Assembly (NCBI RefSeq): GCF_001544095.1
Contig: NZ_BCPT01000001.1
Location: 310,001-374,000, forward strand
Source of the DNA: Enterococcus casseliflavus NBRC 100478
GTDB lineage: Bacteria > Bacillota > Bacilli > Lactobacillales > Enterococcaceae
Length of the DNA: 64,000 bases
Direction of reading: 5' to 3'
Numbering within the stretch: the first letter of the stretch is position 1; each line of letters begins with the position of its first letter. Positions 15,815 through 26,256 of the stretch are shown one piece after another. The position numbers and the translations under genes were made by a program. The notes under the pieces were generated by a model that saw nothing but the letters and a program-made list of their open reading frames with translations, was not told the DNA's origin and did not search any database.

Positions 15815-15843
15815 ATTTTACCGTTTCTTACTGCAAATGAAAA
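15815..15843 (-). promoter_or_regulatory. Promoter of the hypothetical gene at 15352
   Basis: TTTTCA (15838-15843), a 17-bp spacer and TAAAAT (15815-15820) on the minus strand, 35 bp upstream of the GTG start. Confidence 0.5.
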
Positions 15844-15884
15844 GGTCAAGTAACAGCCGCAGGGTTTATCGAAAATAAGCCAGC

Positions 15885-15922
15885 AAAAAAGGCCTGCTGC
15901 CCAGGGAGAAGGACAGCAGACC
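15885..15922 (-). terminator. Terminator of the P-type ATPase gene
   Basis: A stem built from GGTCTGCTGTCC and GGGCAGCAGGCC on the minus strand, with a short loop and six Ts (15885-15890). It begins 28 bp after the ATPase stop codon. Confidence 0.88.
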
Positions 15923-15950
15923 ATTGATTGTTTTTCCGTTTATTTTTGGC

Positions 15951-18629
15951 TCATTTGCGTCCCATTGCTCGTTGGATCGCTTTGACGATCTCAACGACTG
16001 GAATGATCGCAAAGGAGGCGCCTAAAACGATGCCCCATTGATACAAGTCAAGGTGTGCAACACGGAAGATATCATTTAATCCTGGCACGATGAAGATCAC
16101 CAGCATCAACGCAAAGGACAACAGGATCGCCCAGTTGAAGGCTTTGTTTCTAAATGCCCCTACTTTAAAGAGCGACTGATGGATCGATTTGACGTTGAAG
16201 GCATGGAACAACTGCATCAATCCTAACGTGGCAAAGGCCATCGTTAAGGCATCGGCATGGATCGCATCGTACGTATTGTGAACGGGCCATTGGATCGCTG
16301 ACCAATAAACGAACAGCACGGTTGCCGCTTCTAAGATCCCTTGGTAGATGATACTGCTCATCACACCACCAGAGAAGAAGTTGGAACTGCGTCCCCGCGG
16401 TGCATGTTTCATTAGATCTTTTTCAGCAGGCTCCATTCCTAAAGCAATTGCTGGGAAGGTATCCGTTACTAGGTTGATCCAAAGCAAGTGGATCGGCAAT
16501 AGCGAGTCCCAACCCCACAAAGTTGCTAAGAACAAGGTCAAAACTTCCCCTAGGTTAGCGGCTAGCAAGTATTGAATCGCTTTTTGAATATTGGAGAAGA
16601 CTTTTCGTCCTTCTTCCACTGCTACGACGATCGTAGCGAAGTTGTCATCTGCTAGGACCATATCGGAAGCACCTTTAGAAACTTCGGTACCTGTGATCCC
16701 CATGCCGACACCAATATCGGCTTGCTTCAGTGATGGTGCATCGTTGACCCCGTCACCAGTCATGGCAACGACTTTGCCTTCTTGTTGCCAAGCTTTGACG
16801 ATCCGAACTTTATGTTCCGGTGATACCCGTGCATAGACTGAGTAGTTCGCTACCTTTTGGGCAAACTCTTCTTCGCTCATTTTATTGAGTTCAGCGCCAG
16901 TCAAGACGGCATCATCATCGCCCGGTTTGATAATCCCTAAACGTCCCGCAATGGCTTCAGCTGTATCGCGGTGGTCTCCGGTGATCATGATTGGACGAAT
17001 CCCAGCTTCTTTGGCTAAACGTACCGCATCGGCTGCTTCTGCCCGTTCTGGGTCGATCATTCCGACTAAGCCAGCAAAGACCAAATCATTTTCGACGATT
17101 TCTGATTCTAAGTTTTCTGGCACTTGGTCTACATATTTGTAGGCCATCCCCAATACCCGCAGTGCTTGTTTCGCCATATCGGTATTGTTGAATAAGATTT
17201 TTTCTTTTTCTTCATTGGTCATCGGCAGCTCTTGGCCGTCCAATAGTACTTTTGAGGTTCTGCCCAGCAAGACATCTGGTGCGCCTTTGACAGCAACTAA
17301 ATAGCGACCGTCTTCTTGTTGGTGGATCGTACTCATAAGTTTTCGGTCAGAATCAAATGGCAGATCTGCTACCCGTGGTTCTTGATTGACAAGATCCCGC
17401 ACATGGAATCCTTGATCCATCCCGAATTGCACCAATGCGGTCTCGGTCGGATCACCGATCAAGTTGCCTTCTTCACCAAATTTTGTATCATTGGCAAAGT
17501 TCATGACTTTTAATGCCATGTTGTCTAACGGAATATCTTCTGAAGCAGCATGTTGCTTGTCATTGACATACAATTTTTCCACAGTCATTTGATTCAAGGT
17601 CAACGTACCAGTTTTATCAGAAGCGATAATATCGGTTGCCCCAAGGGTTTCAACCGCTGGTAATTTACGGATCACTGCATTTCGTTTCGCCATTACTTGC
17701 GTACCTAAGGCTAAGATGATCGTTACGATCGCTGGTAGCCCTTCTGGGATCGCCGCTACTGCTAATGAGATCGACGTCAATAGCATGTCGACCCATGAGG
17801 TATTGTTAAAGATCGTTCCAACAAAGAACATGACCACTGCAATGATAATGATGGCGATCGTCAGGAATTTTCCTAGTTCATTTAAGTTACGCTTCAACGG
17901 TGTTTCGGTTTCTTGGGCGCTAGCCAGCATGCCAGCGATTTTCCCAACTTCAGTTCCCATCCCTGTATTGACCACGACCCCTTTTCCGCGGCCATAGGTC
18001 ACATTACTGTTTGAGTACGCCATATTGACGCGATCGCCGATCCCGACATCCGTCCCTTCGATGACGGTCAATTCTTTTTCGACTGGTACGGACTCACCGG
18101 TCAAAGCAGCTTCTTCAATTTTTAAAGAACTTGCTTCTAAAAGGCGTAAATCTGCCGGTACGACATCGCCAGCTTCTAACAGGACAATATCCCCCGGCAC
18201 CAATTCATCGCTCTTGATGGTGACGGTATGACCATTACGCAACACATTGGCATTTGGTGTAGACATTTCTCTTAGTGCTTCGATCGCCTGCTCCGCCTTC
18301 GCCTCTTGAACGACACCCATGATCGCGTTGATAATGACAACTGCTAAAATAATAATTGAGTCCACGACTTCATGGGAAACGACTGCTGAGATAATCGCCG
18401 CCGCTAGCAAAACGATGATCATCAAATCTTTGAATTGTTCAAAGAATTTTTGTACCATCGATTTCTTTTTGCCTTCTTCTAATTCGTTGGGACCATACTC
18501 AGATAAGCGTTTTTGTGCTTCATCGTTCGTTAATCCATTGGCATCTGTTTGCATTTCTTCCAGAACATGCTGCGCTTCTTGCGCATAAAACGCCTGCGAT
18601 AGCTGTTCCTTTTTGTTTTCTTCTGACAT
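15951..18629 (-). CDS. Calcium-type P-type ATPase (PMR1/SERCA-like)
   Basis: 892 residues, ten predicted membrane helices. N-terminal cation-ATPase domain, then PEGLPAIVTIILALG in M4, the phosphorylation motif DKTGTLT near residue 335, nucleotide-binding residues KGAPD, the hinge MTGDGVNDAP near 615, and NLVTDTFPAIALG in M6. The M4 PEGLP and M6 N-x-x-TD ligands match Ca2+ pumps of the LMCA1/PMR1 type, which export Ca2+ from the cytoplasm. Length is normal for the family. Mn2+ transport cannot be excluded. It is a single-gene unit with a GGAGGAG site at the start. Confidence 0.92.
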   Translation of the reverse strand: MSEENKKEQLSQAFYAQEAQHVLEEMQTDANGLTNDEAQKRLSEYGPNELEEGKKKSMVQKFFEQFKDLMIIVLLAAAIISAVVSHEVVDSIIILAVVIINAIMGVVQEAKAEQAIEALREMSTPNANVLRNGHTVTIKSDELVPGDIVLLEAGDVVPADLRLLEASSLKIEEAALTGESVPVEKELTVIEGTDVGIGDRVNMAYSNSNVTYGRGKGVVVNTGMGTEVGKIAGMLASAQETETPLKRNLNELGKFLTIAIIIIAVVMFFVGTIFNNTSWVDMLLTSISLAVAAIPEGLPAIVTIILALGTQVMAKRNAVIRKLPAVETLGATDIIASDKTGTLTLNQMTVEKLYVNDKQHAASEDIPLDNMALKVMNFANDTKFGEEGNLIGDPTETALVQFGMDQGFHVRDLVNQEPRVADLPFDSDRKLMSTIHQQEDGRYLVAVKGAPDVLLGRTSKVLLDGQELPMTNEEKEKILFNNTDMAKQALRVLGMAYKYVDQVPENLESEIVENDLVFAGLVGMIDPERAEAADAVRLAKEAGIRPIMITGDHRDTAEAIAGRLGIIKPGDDDAVLTGAELNKMSEEEFAQKVANYSVYARVSPEHKVRIVKAWQQEGKVVAMTGDGVNDAPSLKQADIGVGMGITGTEVSKGASDMVLADDNFATIVVAVEEGRKVFSNIQKAIQYLLAANLGEVLTLFLATLWGWDSLLPIHLLWINLVTDTFPAIALGMEPAEKDLMKHAPRGRSSNFFSGGVMSSIIYQGILEAATVLFVYWSAIQWPVHNTYDAIHADALTMAFATLGLMQLFHAFNVKSIHQSLFKVGAFRNKAFNWAILLSFALMLVIFIVPGLNDIFRVAHLDLYQWGIVLGASFAIIPVVEIVKAIQRAMGRK

Positions 18630-18676
18630 GTTTCTCCTCCTTTTATATTTACTCTTCCTTTATTGTACATGATATG

Positions 18677-18722
18677 AAAAAAAATAGACTTATGTATGCA
18701 CTGTGTAAGCATACATAAGTCT
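18677..18722 (-). terminator. Terminator of metG
   Basis: A perfect 14-bp stem (arms 18686-18699 and 18709-18722, AGACTTATGTATGC and its complement) with a 9-nt loop, followed on the minus strand by a T8 tract at 18677-18684. It ends 48 bp before the ATPase start codon, so it separates metG from the ATPase gene. Confidence 0.9.
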
Positions 18723-18732
18723 CACTGTTTAA

Positions 18733-18864
18733 GACAGCACCAGAAATTTCTTTCAGGATGGTGATACTGCCGCAGATGAAATCCGCCAATTACTCCCTCA
18801 TGTTCATGTCAATAACCTACATTATACAAAAACTTTTCAGGTCTGGCAATTTTATTTTTGCTGA
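18733..18864 (+). pseudogene. Possible C-terminal remnant of an unidentified gene
   Basis: A start-less frame bounded by TAA (18730-18732) and TGA (18862-18864) reads DSTRNFFQDGDTAADEIRQL and continues with PHVHVNNLHYTKTFQVWQFY. Amino acid composition looks protein-like, and there is no start codon or ribosome-binding site. It may be a decayed gene between metG and its terminator. I could not assign a family, and chance is possible. Confidence 0.3.
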
Positions 18865-18891
18865 AACTAGCAGAAGGATTTCTCCTAAGAA

Positions 18892-21225
<2,334 letters not shown>

Positions 21226-21714
21226 TTATTCGATCATAAATTCTATCATCAGCGTTTGTGGTCCCTCTTCTTCAATGGTCACTTCTTTGATCAAGCGATA
21301 GGTTCCTTTCGACAAGGTGCCAAAATACTCCGACCAATTGATTAGTAAAGTTGTTTGACTGTGGGCAGAGGCATAAAGACCGATGTCTTGAAAAACCACG
21401 TCTTCTTTAAAAAGGAGTTCCCGCCATTCATCCCCCTCGAAAACATCCACTGCAAAATAGTTGTCATAGATCACCCTCTGATCGGAATGATTGTACAGTT
21501 TGAAGCGTCCGGAAGTTGCTGTGCTGGTTTCCACTTCCAGACGAAGGGTTGCTTGTTGAGGGAATGGGGGCCCCATAAACGTATCGGCAGGAATTCAATT
21601 GACACTTTGCCCAACCATCAAATCCGTTGGCTGCTCTTGCAGCTGACTGGAACGGGTACAGCCACTAATGATCAACAACAGCAATAGAAAAACGAGAAAC
21701 TTGATCGTCTTCAC
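21226..21714 (-). pseudogene. Lipoprotein with bacterial Ig-like domain, interrupted by one stop codon
   Basis: A GTG at 21714 opens KTIKFLVFLLLLLIISGC, a signal peptide with lipobox (Cys19), preceded by a GAGGGGG site. The frame meets TGA at codon 40 (21595-21597) and then continues in the same frame to 21226, encoding an immunoglobulin-like domain (SGRFKLYNHSDQRVIYDNYF, then GTYRLIKEVTI) of the Big_14/BsuPI-like type. Without the stop the protein would be a 162-residue surface lipoprotein. It is either a fresh nonsense pseudogene or a sequencing error. The part after TGA could start at an internal ATG (21576) but would lack export signals. Confidence 0.75.
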
Positions 21715-21859
21715 CTTTTTTCCCCCTCTCGAAAGAATTCTCTGCGGCTCTCCTTCTTTCCTCTAGTATACCTATTTTCGTGCCTTTTCAGCAGCATTTC
21801 TAGTCATTTATTGCTTTTTTTGAGAAAAAGGATCTGAAAAAGCTTCTTACAGTCGCTCT

Positions 21860-21889
21860 TTGATAAACAGGTACTTCTTTTGCTATAAT
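21860..21889 (+). promoter_or_regulatory. Promoter of the small membrane protein/Nudix pair
   Basis: TTGATA (21860-21865), an 18-bp spacer and TATAAT (21884-21889) with an upstream TGC, so both a good -35 and an extended -10, 32 bp before the ATG at 21921. Confidence 0.8.
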
Positions 21890-21920
21890 GAGGAAGACTT
21901 CACTTATAGAAAGGAACGCT

Positions 21921-22196
21921 ATGACTCGAAAAAACAAACAGCATTTTTTGCTTTTAACTGTGCTTTCTGTGGGACACTTGCTTTTTTCAACCACAAGTTA
22001 CCCCTTTTTGTTTGCGTACTTCAATAGCCATGATTATGCTGCGCTCTTTGCAACAGCGATGGCAGTCCTCCGTGTGCTTTTTTTGCTCTGGATCGCTCTT
22101 TGGGGCTATTCAGCACTCAAAGAACACCCGCCATCTTCTTGGCTTTATCTCGCATTATTTTTCCTTAATTTGATCGTTCCTTATTTTTTCCGTTAA
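21921..22196 (+). CDS. Small membrane protein of unknown function
   Basis: 91 residues starting MTRKNKQHFLLLTVLSVGH at 21921 with an AAAGGA site; an upstream in-frame ATG overlaps the promoter. Three hydrophobic segments (about 8-30, 37-62 and 70-90) predict an integral membrane protein with a short basic N-terminus. No family recognised. It is followed 50 bp later by the Nudix gene in the same direction. Confidence 0.7.
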   Translation: MTRKNKQHFLLLTVLSVGHLLFSTTSYPFLFAYFNSHDYAALFATAMAVLRVLFLLWIALWGYSALKEHPPSSWLYLALFFLNLIVPYFFR

Positions 22197-22246
22197 GGAA
22201 AACCGTCGCGTTCAGCTACTTACTTTATCTAAGGCAGGAGAAACCA

Positions 22247-23077
22247 ATGAAAGAATTTACCTCAAAATCAGCTGAAAAACACTACTATGAAAAAGAAGCG
22301 TCAGAAGCAGAGTTTCTTACATGGTATCAGGCGCAAGATCAGCCGAAATACGAGAAACCTTCCGTAACCGTCGATATGGTGTTGATGTGTTACAACAAAG
22401 AAGAGGAACAATTAAAAATTGCGCTGATCCAAAGAAAAGGCCACCCTTTCCGTAATTCTTGGGCATTGCCGGGAGGCTTCGTCAATCCCAATGAATCGAC
22501 AGGGCAAAGTGTGATCCGTGAGACGCAAGAAGAGATCGGGGTCACCATCTCCAAGCAAAACATCGAACAGCTGCATACCTTCAGCACCCCAGATCGCGAT
22601 CCTCGCGGTTGGGTGATCACCGTCAGCTATTTGGCTTTTATCGGTGAAGAACCCTTAAGTGCCGGTGACGATGCGAACCAAGTACGCTGGTTCTCTTTAG
22701 AAAGAAAAGCCAATCAAATTTATTTGACCAGCGGCGAGATCGAGATCATTCTTGACCTAGTGACTGGCGCCTCTGTTGGAAAAGATACGTTGGCTTTTGA
22801 CCACAGCGCGATCATCCTCAAAGCTTTCAAACGGGTTGCCAACAAGATGGAGCACGAGCCACAAGTGCTGCTCGTGTTAGGCAAAGACTTTACGATCACG
22901 GAAGCCCGTAAAGTATTCGCCAAGTTTTTAGGGATCGATTTTAAAATGATCGATCATTCCAACTTTAAAAAATCCATGCTCCAATATTTTACGGAAGTTG
23001 GCGAAAAGCCCGTCGGTATCGGGCGTCCCTCAAAGATCTATCGCTTAAATGACGCATTTTTAGGTGACAAAATGTAA
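22247..23077 (+). CDS. Nudix hydrolase with C-terminal winged helix (NrtR-like)
   Basis: 276 residues. The Nudix box is intact (GFVNPNE, then seven residues, RETQEEIGV; residues about 77-99), so the protein may still bind or cleave ADP-ribose-type nucleotides. The C-terminal 70 residues end in GRPSKIYRL, the wing of the NrtR-type DNA-binding domain found in regulators of NAD metabolism. This domain order suggests a transcription factor sensing ADP-ribose, though an active pyrophosphatase is possible because the catalytic glutamates are conserved. No NAD genes are adjacent. Start at 22247 with a GCAGGAGA site. Confidence 0.85.
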   Translation: MKEFTSKSAEKHYYEKEASEAEFLTWYQAQDQPKYEKPSVTVDMVLMCYNKEEEQLKIALIQRKGHPFRNSWALPGGFVNPNESTGQSVIRETQEEIGVTISKQNIEQLHTFSTPDRDPRGWVITVSYLAFIGEEPLSAGDDANQVRWFSLERKANQIYLTSGEIEIILDLVTGASVGKDTLAFDHSAIILKAFKRVANKMEHEPQVLLVLGKDFTITEARKVFAKFLGIDFKMIDHSNFKKSMLQYFTEVGEKPVGIGRPSKIYRLNDAFLGDKM

Positions 23078-23120
23078 AAAAATACAACCCCCTGTCAGAC
23101 CGTAGTTTGGCAGGGGGTTG
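23076..23120 (-). terminator. Terminator behind the tldR guide RNA
   Basis: Arms CAACCCCCTG (23085-23094) and CAGGGGGTTG (23111-23120) form a GC-rich stem; on the minus strand it is followed by a tract ATTTTTTT (23076-23083). It begins 3 nt beyond the candidate guide segment and ends the opp-tldR transcript. It also sits at the stop codon of the convergent Nudix gene, but the plus-strand side lacks a T tract. Confidence 0.85.
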
Positions 23121-23122
23121 CT

Positions 23123-23222
23123 GGTTAATCATAATTAGTGAACGTGGTTCCTAGAAACAAAAATCAGAAAGATTTTTTCTATACCCTAGGCGATCCCTGG
23201 CGTTCCTTCCAGTTCAAGCGGC
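23123..23222 (-). ncRNA. Candidate guide RNA of the TnpB-like repressor
   Basis: After the tldR stop the minus strand folds as expected for an IS605-type right end: CTGG/CCAG (23209-23212 with 23197-23200), then a long hairpin closed by CCTAGG and CCTAG (23185-23190, 23150-23154) with an inner AAAAATC/GATTTTT stem. After AACCACG and TTCAC (23138-23142) comes TAATTATGATTAACC (23123-23137), the candidate guide, only 3 nt before the terminator stem. In TnpB systems the guide directly follows the transposon right end, so the order fits. The scaffold probably extends into the 3' end of tldR. Exact ends are inferred. Confidence 0.6.
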
Positions 23223-24221
23223 TCAGCTGCTCATTTCGCCTGAGAGCCGTTCTAGCTTCTGTTGGTCTTGCGTATCCAACGTGACAAAACGCAGTTCTTT
23301 GCCGTACCACTGCGCTTTGTACTGGATTTTGCGAACGAATTGATGCCAATCACTGATGCTGTAATGACCAGCTTTTAAAACCGTATCTTCAGCGATTTGT
23401 TCCAAATAGATCGTATCGTACTGTTTTACGAGATGGTAGCTGACTTGATCGATGAATTCCCGCTTTTGACAGCAGTGAAAACGATAAAGGCGAGCGACCT
23501 TTCCTTTTAGCTTCTGATAATTTCGCGCCTGAGTCAAAAGGATTTTTTTCCGTTTGACCGCCGTAGCTTTCACCTGAAGTTTGCGTTCTGCTCGCGTCAG
23601 CTTTTGCTTCGTTTGGATAGCATGTTCACAGGTGATGGGGACTGGCTGGTTGGCTTTGACCAACTGCTGCGGATCATAAACAACAGCGACAGAGGCTTGC
23701 TGCTTCGGCAATGGCGGGATCTCTTCCAAACAAAGGATCGAGATGTAAAACTCTTCGTTGTTTTTTGCTGAGATCGTTGCCGATTTGATCTTCCCTTTGA
23801 TCGCCCGATGCTTTTTTACGGGAACCAATGTTTTAAGCTTTGGCAGCTTGATTTGATCGTCTTCAAAATAAATGGTGTGCTGCTGATTATTGGTGGTATA
23901 CGATTGCCAGATACTTTTTTTGGTTTTCATTTTTGGAAAGCCAGCCCGCTTTTGAAAGTAATTTCGAAACGCTCGGTCCAGATTCCGTTGTGCATTTGCC
24001 AATGCCAAACTATCGGTCTCCTTCAAAAAAGGATACTCCTTTTTTAGTTTGGCTGGCGTCAACCCTTGCTTTGCTTCATTGTTGGCCAGCTCCTCCATCT
24101 TTGCCTCCAGCAGTTGATTGTACGTAAAACGCACACAGCCGAAGGTTTCGATGAAAAACTGTTTTTGCTGTCCATTAGGATAGATCCGAAATTTGTATGC
24201 TTTTAAAACACCCAGTTTCAT
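23223..24221 (-). CDS. tldR: TnpB-like nuclease-dead repressor (TldR), oppF-associated
   Basis: 332 residues. The N-terminal helix-turn-helix/WED region (KAYKFRIYPNGQQKQFFIET, FGCVRFTYNQLL) and the Lys/Arg-rich helix before YDTIYLEQI are those of IS200/IS605 TnpB. The RuvC residues are gone: the family GIDLG strand is VAVVYD with no Asp at the catalytic position, and the protein ends soon after RFVTLDTQ, so the zinc finger and the last catalytic Asp (DRD motif) are missing. Only the middle Glu (YLEQI) remains. It starts 30 bp after oppF with its own AGGAGG site, and no tnpA is present. Known oppF-associated TldRs of enterococci are RNA-guided transcriptional repressors, so this gene probably represses opp genes using the adjacent guide RNA. 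Confidence 0.88.
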   Translation of the reverse strand: MKLGVLKAYKFRIYPNGQQKQFFIETFGCVRFTYNQLLEAKMEELANNEAKQGLTPAKLKKEYPFLKETDSLALANAQRNLDRAFRNYFQKRAGFPKMKTKKSIWQSYTTNNQQHTIYFEDDQIKLPKLKTLVPVKKHRAIKGKIKSATISAKNNEEFYISILCLEEIPPLPKQQASVAVVYDPQQLVKANQPVPITCEHAIQTKQKLTRAERKLQVKATAVKRKKILLTQARNYQKLKGKVARLYRFHCCQKREFIDQVSYHLVKQYDTIYLEQIAEDTVLKAGHYSISDWHQFVRKIQYKAQWYGKELRFVTLDTQDQQKLERLSGEMSS

Positions 24222-24251
24222 CTCCTCCTAACACTCCCTATACCTTTGACG

Positions 24252-25190
24252 CTAGTTCCCCTTTTTTTGTGCTAACTTTTCTTGATAGATCTTGGCTTCT
24301 TTTTTCGTGGCATAAACGAAATGTCCTGGTGCGATCTCTTCCATTGCTCGTTCTTGGTTATCGTTTGGTTCGCTGACGTATTTGATCCGCTTGCGTTGAC
24401 GCTCATGGTCAGGATCTGGCAGCGGAATCGCTGATAAAAGACTTTCAGTATACGGATGGACCCCGTAATGATAGATTTCATCGCTGGTGCCTACTTCTAG
24501 CAGTTTGCCGTTGTGCATCACGCCGATCCGATCGCTGATGTGTTTGACCATCGATAAATCATGGGCGATAAACAAGTACGTCAATTTATGTTCTTCTTGC
24601 AGATCTTGCAGCAAGTTGACGACTTGGGCTTGGATCGAAACATCCAATGCCGAGATCGGTTCATCACAGATGATGAATTTTGGATCGACAGCTAACGCGC
24701 GGGCGATCCCGATCCGCTGACGTTGTCCACCTGAAAATTCATGAGGATAACGGGTCCCGTGACTTGGGTTTAGTCCGACGGTTCGCAAAAGTTCATCCAC
24801 CCGATCATTGCGTTCTTTTTCATTTTTGGCTAATCCGTTGATATCGATCCCTTCGGCAATAATGTCCCGAACTTTCATCCGTGGATTCAAGGAAGCATAA
24901 GGATCTTGGAAGACCATTTGAACTTCTCGACGAAAATCAGCCAGTGGTTTCTTGCCTTTGATTTTCATAACATCTTGTCCATCAAAAAGAACTTCGCCTC
25001 CGGTAGGGTTATTCAAACGAATCACTGTCCGTCCAGTCGTCGATTTTCCGCTTCCGGATTCACCGACTAGACCAAAGGTTTCTCCTTCATAGATTTGGAA
25101 GGAGATATCATCGACGGCTTTGACTTCGTCTTTGCGGCCAACGTTAAAATATTGTTTGAGATTCTTTACTTCAAGTAAAACTTTTTCCAA
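24252..25190 (-). CDS. oppF: Oligopeptide ABC transporter ATP-binding protein OppF
   Basis: 312 residues. Walker [10 protein letters not shown], signature FSGGQRQR, Walker [15 protein letters not shown], and the oligopeptide-type C-terminal extension ([16 protein letters not shown]) that carries the cysteine-free loop of OppF. With OppD it energises peptide uptake. It is 14 bp after oppD and 30 bp before tldR, making tldR the sixth gene of the operon segment. Confidence 0.95.
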   Translation of the reverse strand: MEKVLLEVKNLKQYFNVGRKDEVKAVDDISFQIYEGETFGLVGESGSGKSTTGRTVIRLNNPTGGEVLFDGQDVMKIKGKKPLADFRREVQMVFQDPYASLNPRMKVRDIIAEGIDINGLAKNEKERNDRVDELLRTVGLNPSHGTRYPHEFSGGQRQRIGIARALAVDPKFIICDEPISALDVSIQAQVVNLLQDLQEEHKLTYLFIAHDLSMVKHISDRIGVMHNGKLLEVGTSDEIYHYGVHPYTESLLSAIPLPDPDHERQRKRIKYVSEPNDNQERAMEEIAPGHFVYATKKEAKIYQEKLAQKKGN

Positions 25191-25204
25191 CCGTTTCTCC
25201 TCCT

Positions 25205-26251
25205 TTAGACAGATGCCTGAGTATTTTTTTCTTGGAATTTTTTCCAGCGAATCAAGATCTCATCCGGCGGAGTCACTTTCGGTGCTTGCGGCGCTAACAG
25301 CCAAGTGGCCGCTTTGTGCGTCGGTGAGACGTCAAAGAATGGCGGTTGCTGTTCAGCATCGATCTGCAAGGCAAATTCGTTCCGTGGATAAAAAGCATCG
25401 CCTGTTGGCGGATCTAACAAATCTGGAGGTGAACCAGGAATCGCGTACAAGCGATCGCCTGTTCCTTCTAACGTCGGCATCGAACCTAACAAGCCCCAGG
25501 TGTATGGATGTTGCGGGTTATAGAAGATTTCTTCTGCGGTCCCCACTTCGACGATTTTCCCACCGTACATCACGGCCACCCGATCCGCCACATTGGCAAC
25601 GACCCCTAAGTCATGAGTAATGAAGACGATAGACGAATTGATTTTCTTCTGGATATCTTTTAATAACTCTAAGATTTGTGCTTGGATCGTTACATCCAAT
25701 GCAGTCGTTGGTTCATCTGCAATCAAGATCTGCGGGTAACAGATCAACGCGATCGCAATGACGATCCGCTGCCGCTGACCACCTGAAAATTGATGCGGAT
25801 AATTTTTCAAGCGTTTCTCAGCATTCGGGATGCCGACAAGGTTCAATAGTTCCAACGCTTGTCGCAAGCCTTCTTTTTTACTGATTTTGTTGTGCTTCAT
25901 CAATGATTCTGCCACTTGCTTGCCAATCGGCATCGTTGGGTCCAAGGAAGTCATTGGATCTTGGAAAATCATGGCGATTTCCTTGCCACGGATTTTTTGC
26001 AGTTCTTTTTCGGATTTTTTTAAAATGTCCGTCCCATTGAAGAGGATCTGGCCATTATCGACATTGGCATTGCTGGCTAACAACCCCATGATACTGCGGG
26101 TCGTCACGGACTTTCCGCTCCCAGATTCGCCCACGATCGCCAAGGTTTCTCCTTTGTATAGATCGAAACTGACATCACGGATCGCTTGGACTTTCCCAGC
26201 AAAGGTGTCAAAAGAAATTTCTAAGTTTTTCACTTCTAAGACTTTTTTCAT
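25205..26251 (-). CDS. oppD: Oligopeptide ABC transporter ATP-binding protein OppD
   Basis: 348 residues from MKKVLEVKNLEISF. Walker [10 protein letters not shown], signature FSGGQRQR, Walker B ILIADEPTTALDVT, and the C-terminal peptide-transporter domain with HPYTWGLLGSMP. An upstream GTG at 26260 overlaps the oppC stop (GTGA) and is an alternative start, three codons longer. I chose the ATG because it fits the family and has an AAAGAG site. Partner of OppF. Confidence 0.93.
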   Translation of the reverse strand: MKKVLEVKNLEISFDTFAGKVQAIRDVSFDLYKGETLAIVGESGSGKSVTTRSIMGLLASNANVDNGQILFNGTDILKKSEKELQKIRGKEIAMIFQDPMTSLDPTMPIGKQVAESLMKHNKISKKEGLRQALELLNLVGIPNAEKRLKNYPHQFSGGQRQRIVIAIALICYPQILIADEPTTALDVTIQAQILELLKDIQKKINSSIVFITHDLGVVANVADRVAVMYGGKIVEVGTAEEIFYNPQHPYTWGLLGSMPTLEGTGDRLYAIPGSPPDLLDPPTGDAFYPRNEFALQIDAEQQPPFFDVSPTHKAATWLLAPQAPKVTPPDEILIRWKKFQEKNTQASV

Positions 26252-26256
26252 AGCAA

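Noticed and set aside
23079-23121. Terminator for the Nudix gene on the plus strand
   Set aside because: The stem lacks a T tract on the plus strand; the T tract is on the minus side and serves tldR.
23223-24221. Active IS200/IS605 transposon
   Set aside because: No tnpA, catalytic residues missing, and the gene sits in operon position behind oppF; it is domesticated rather than mobile.
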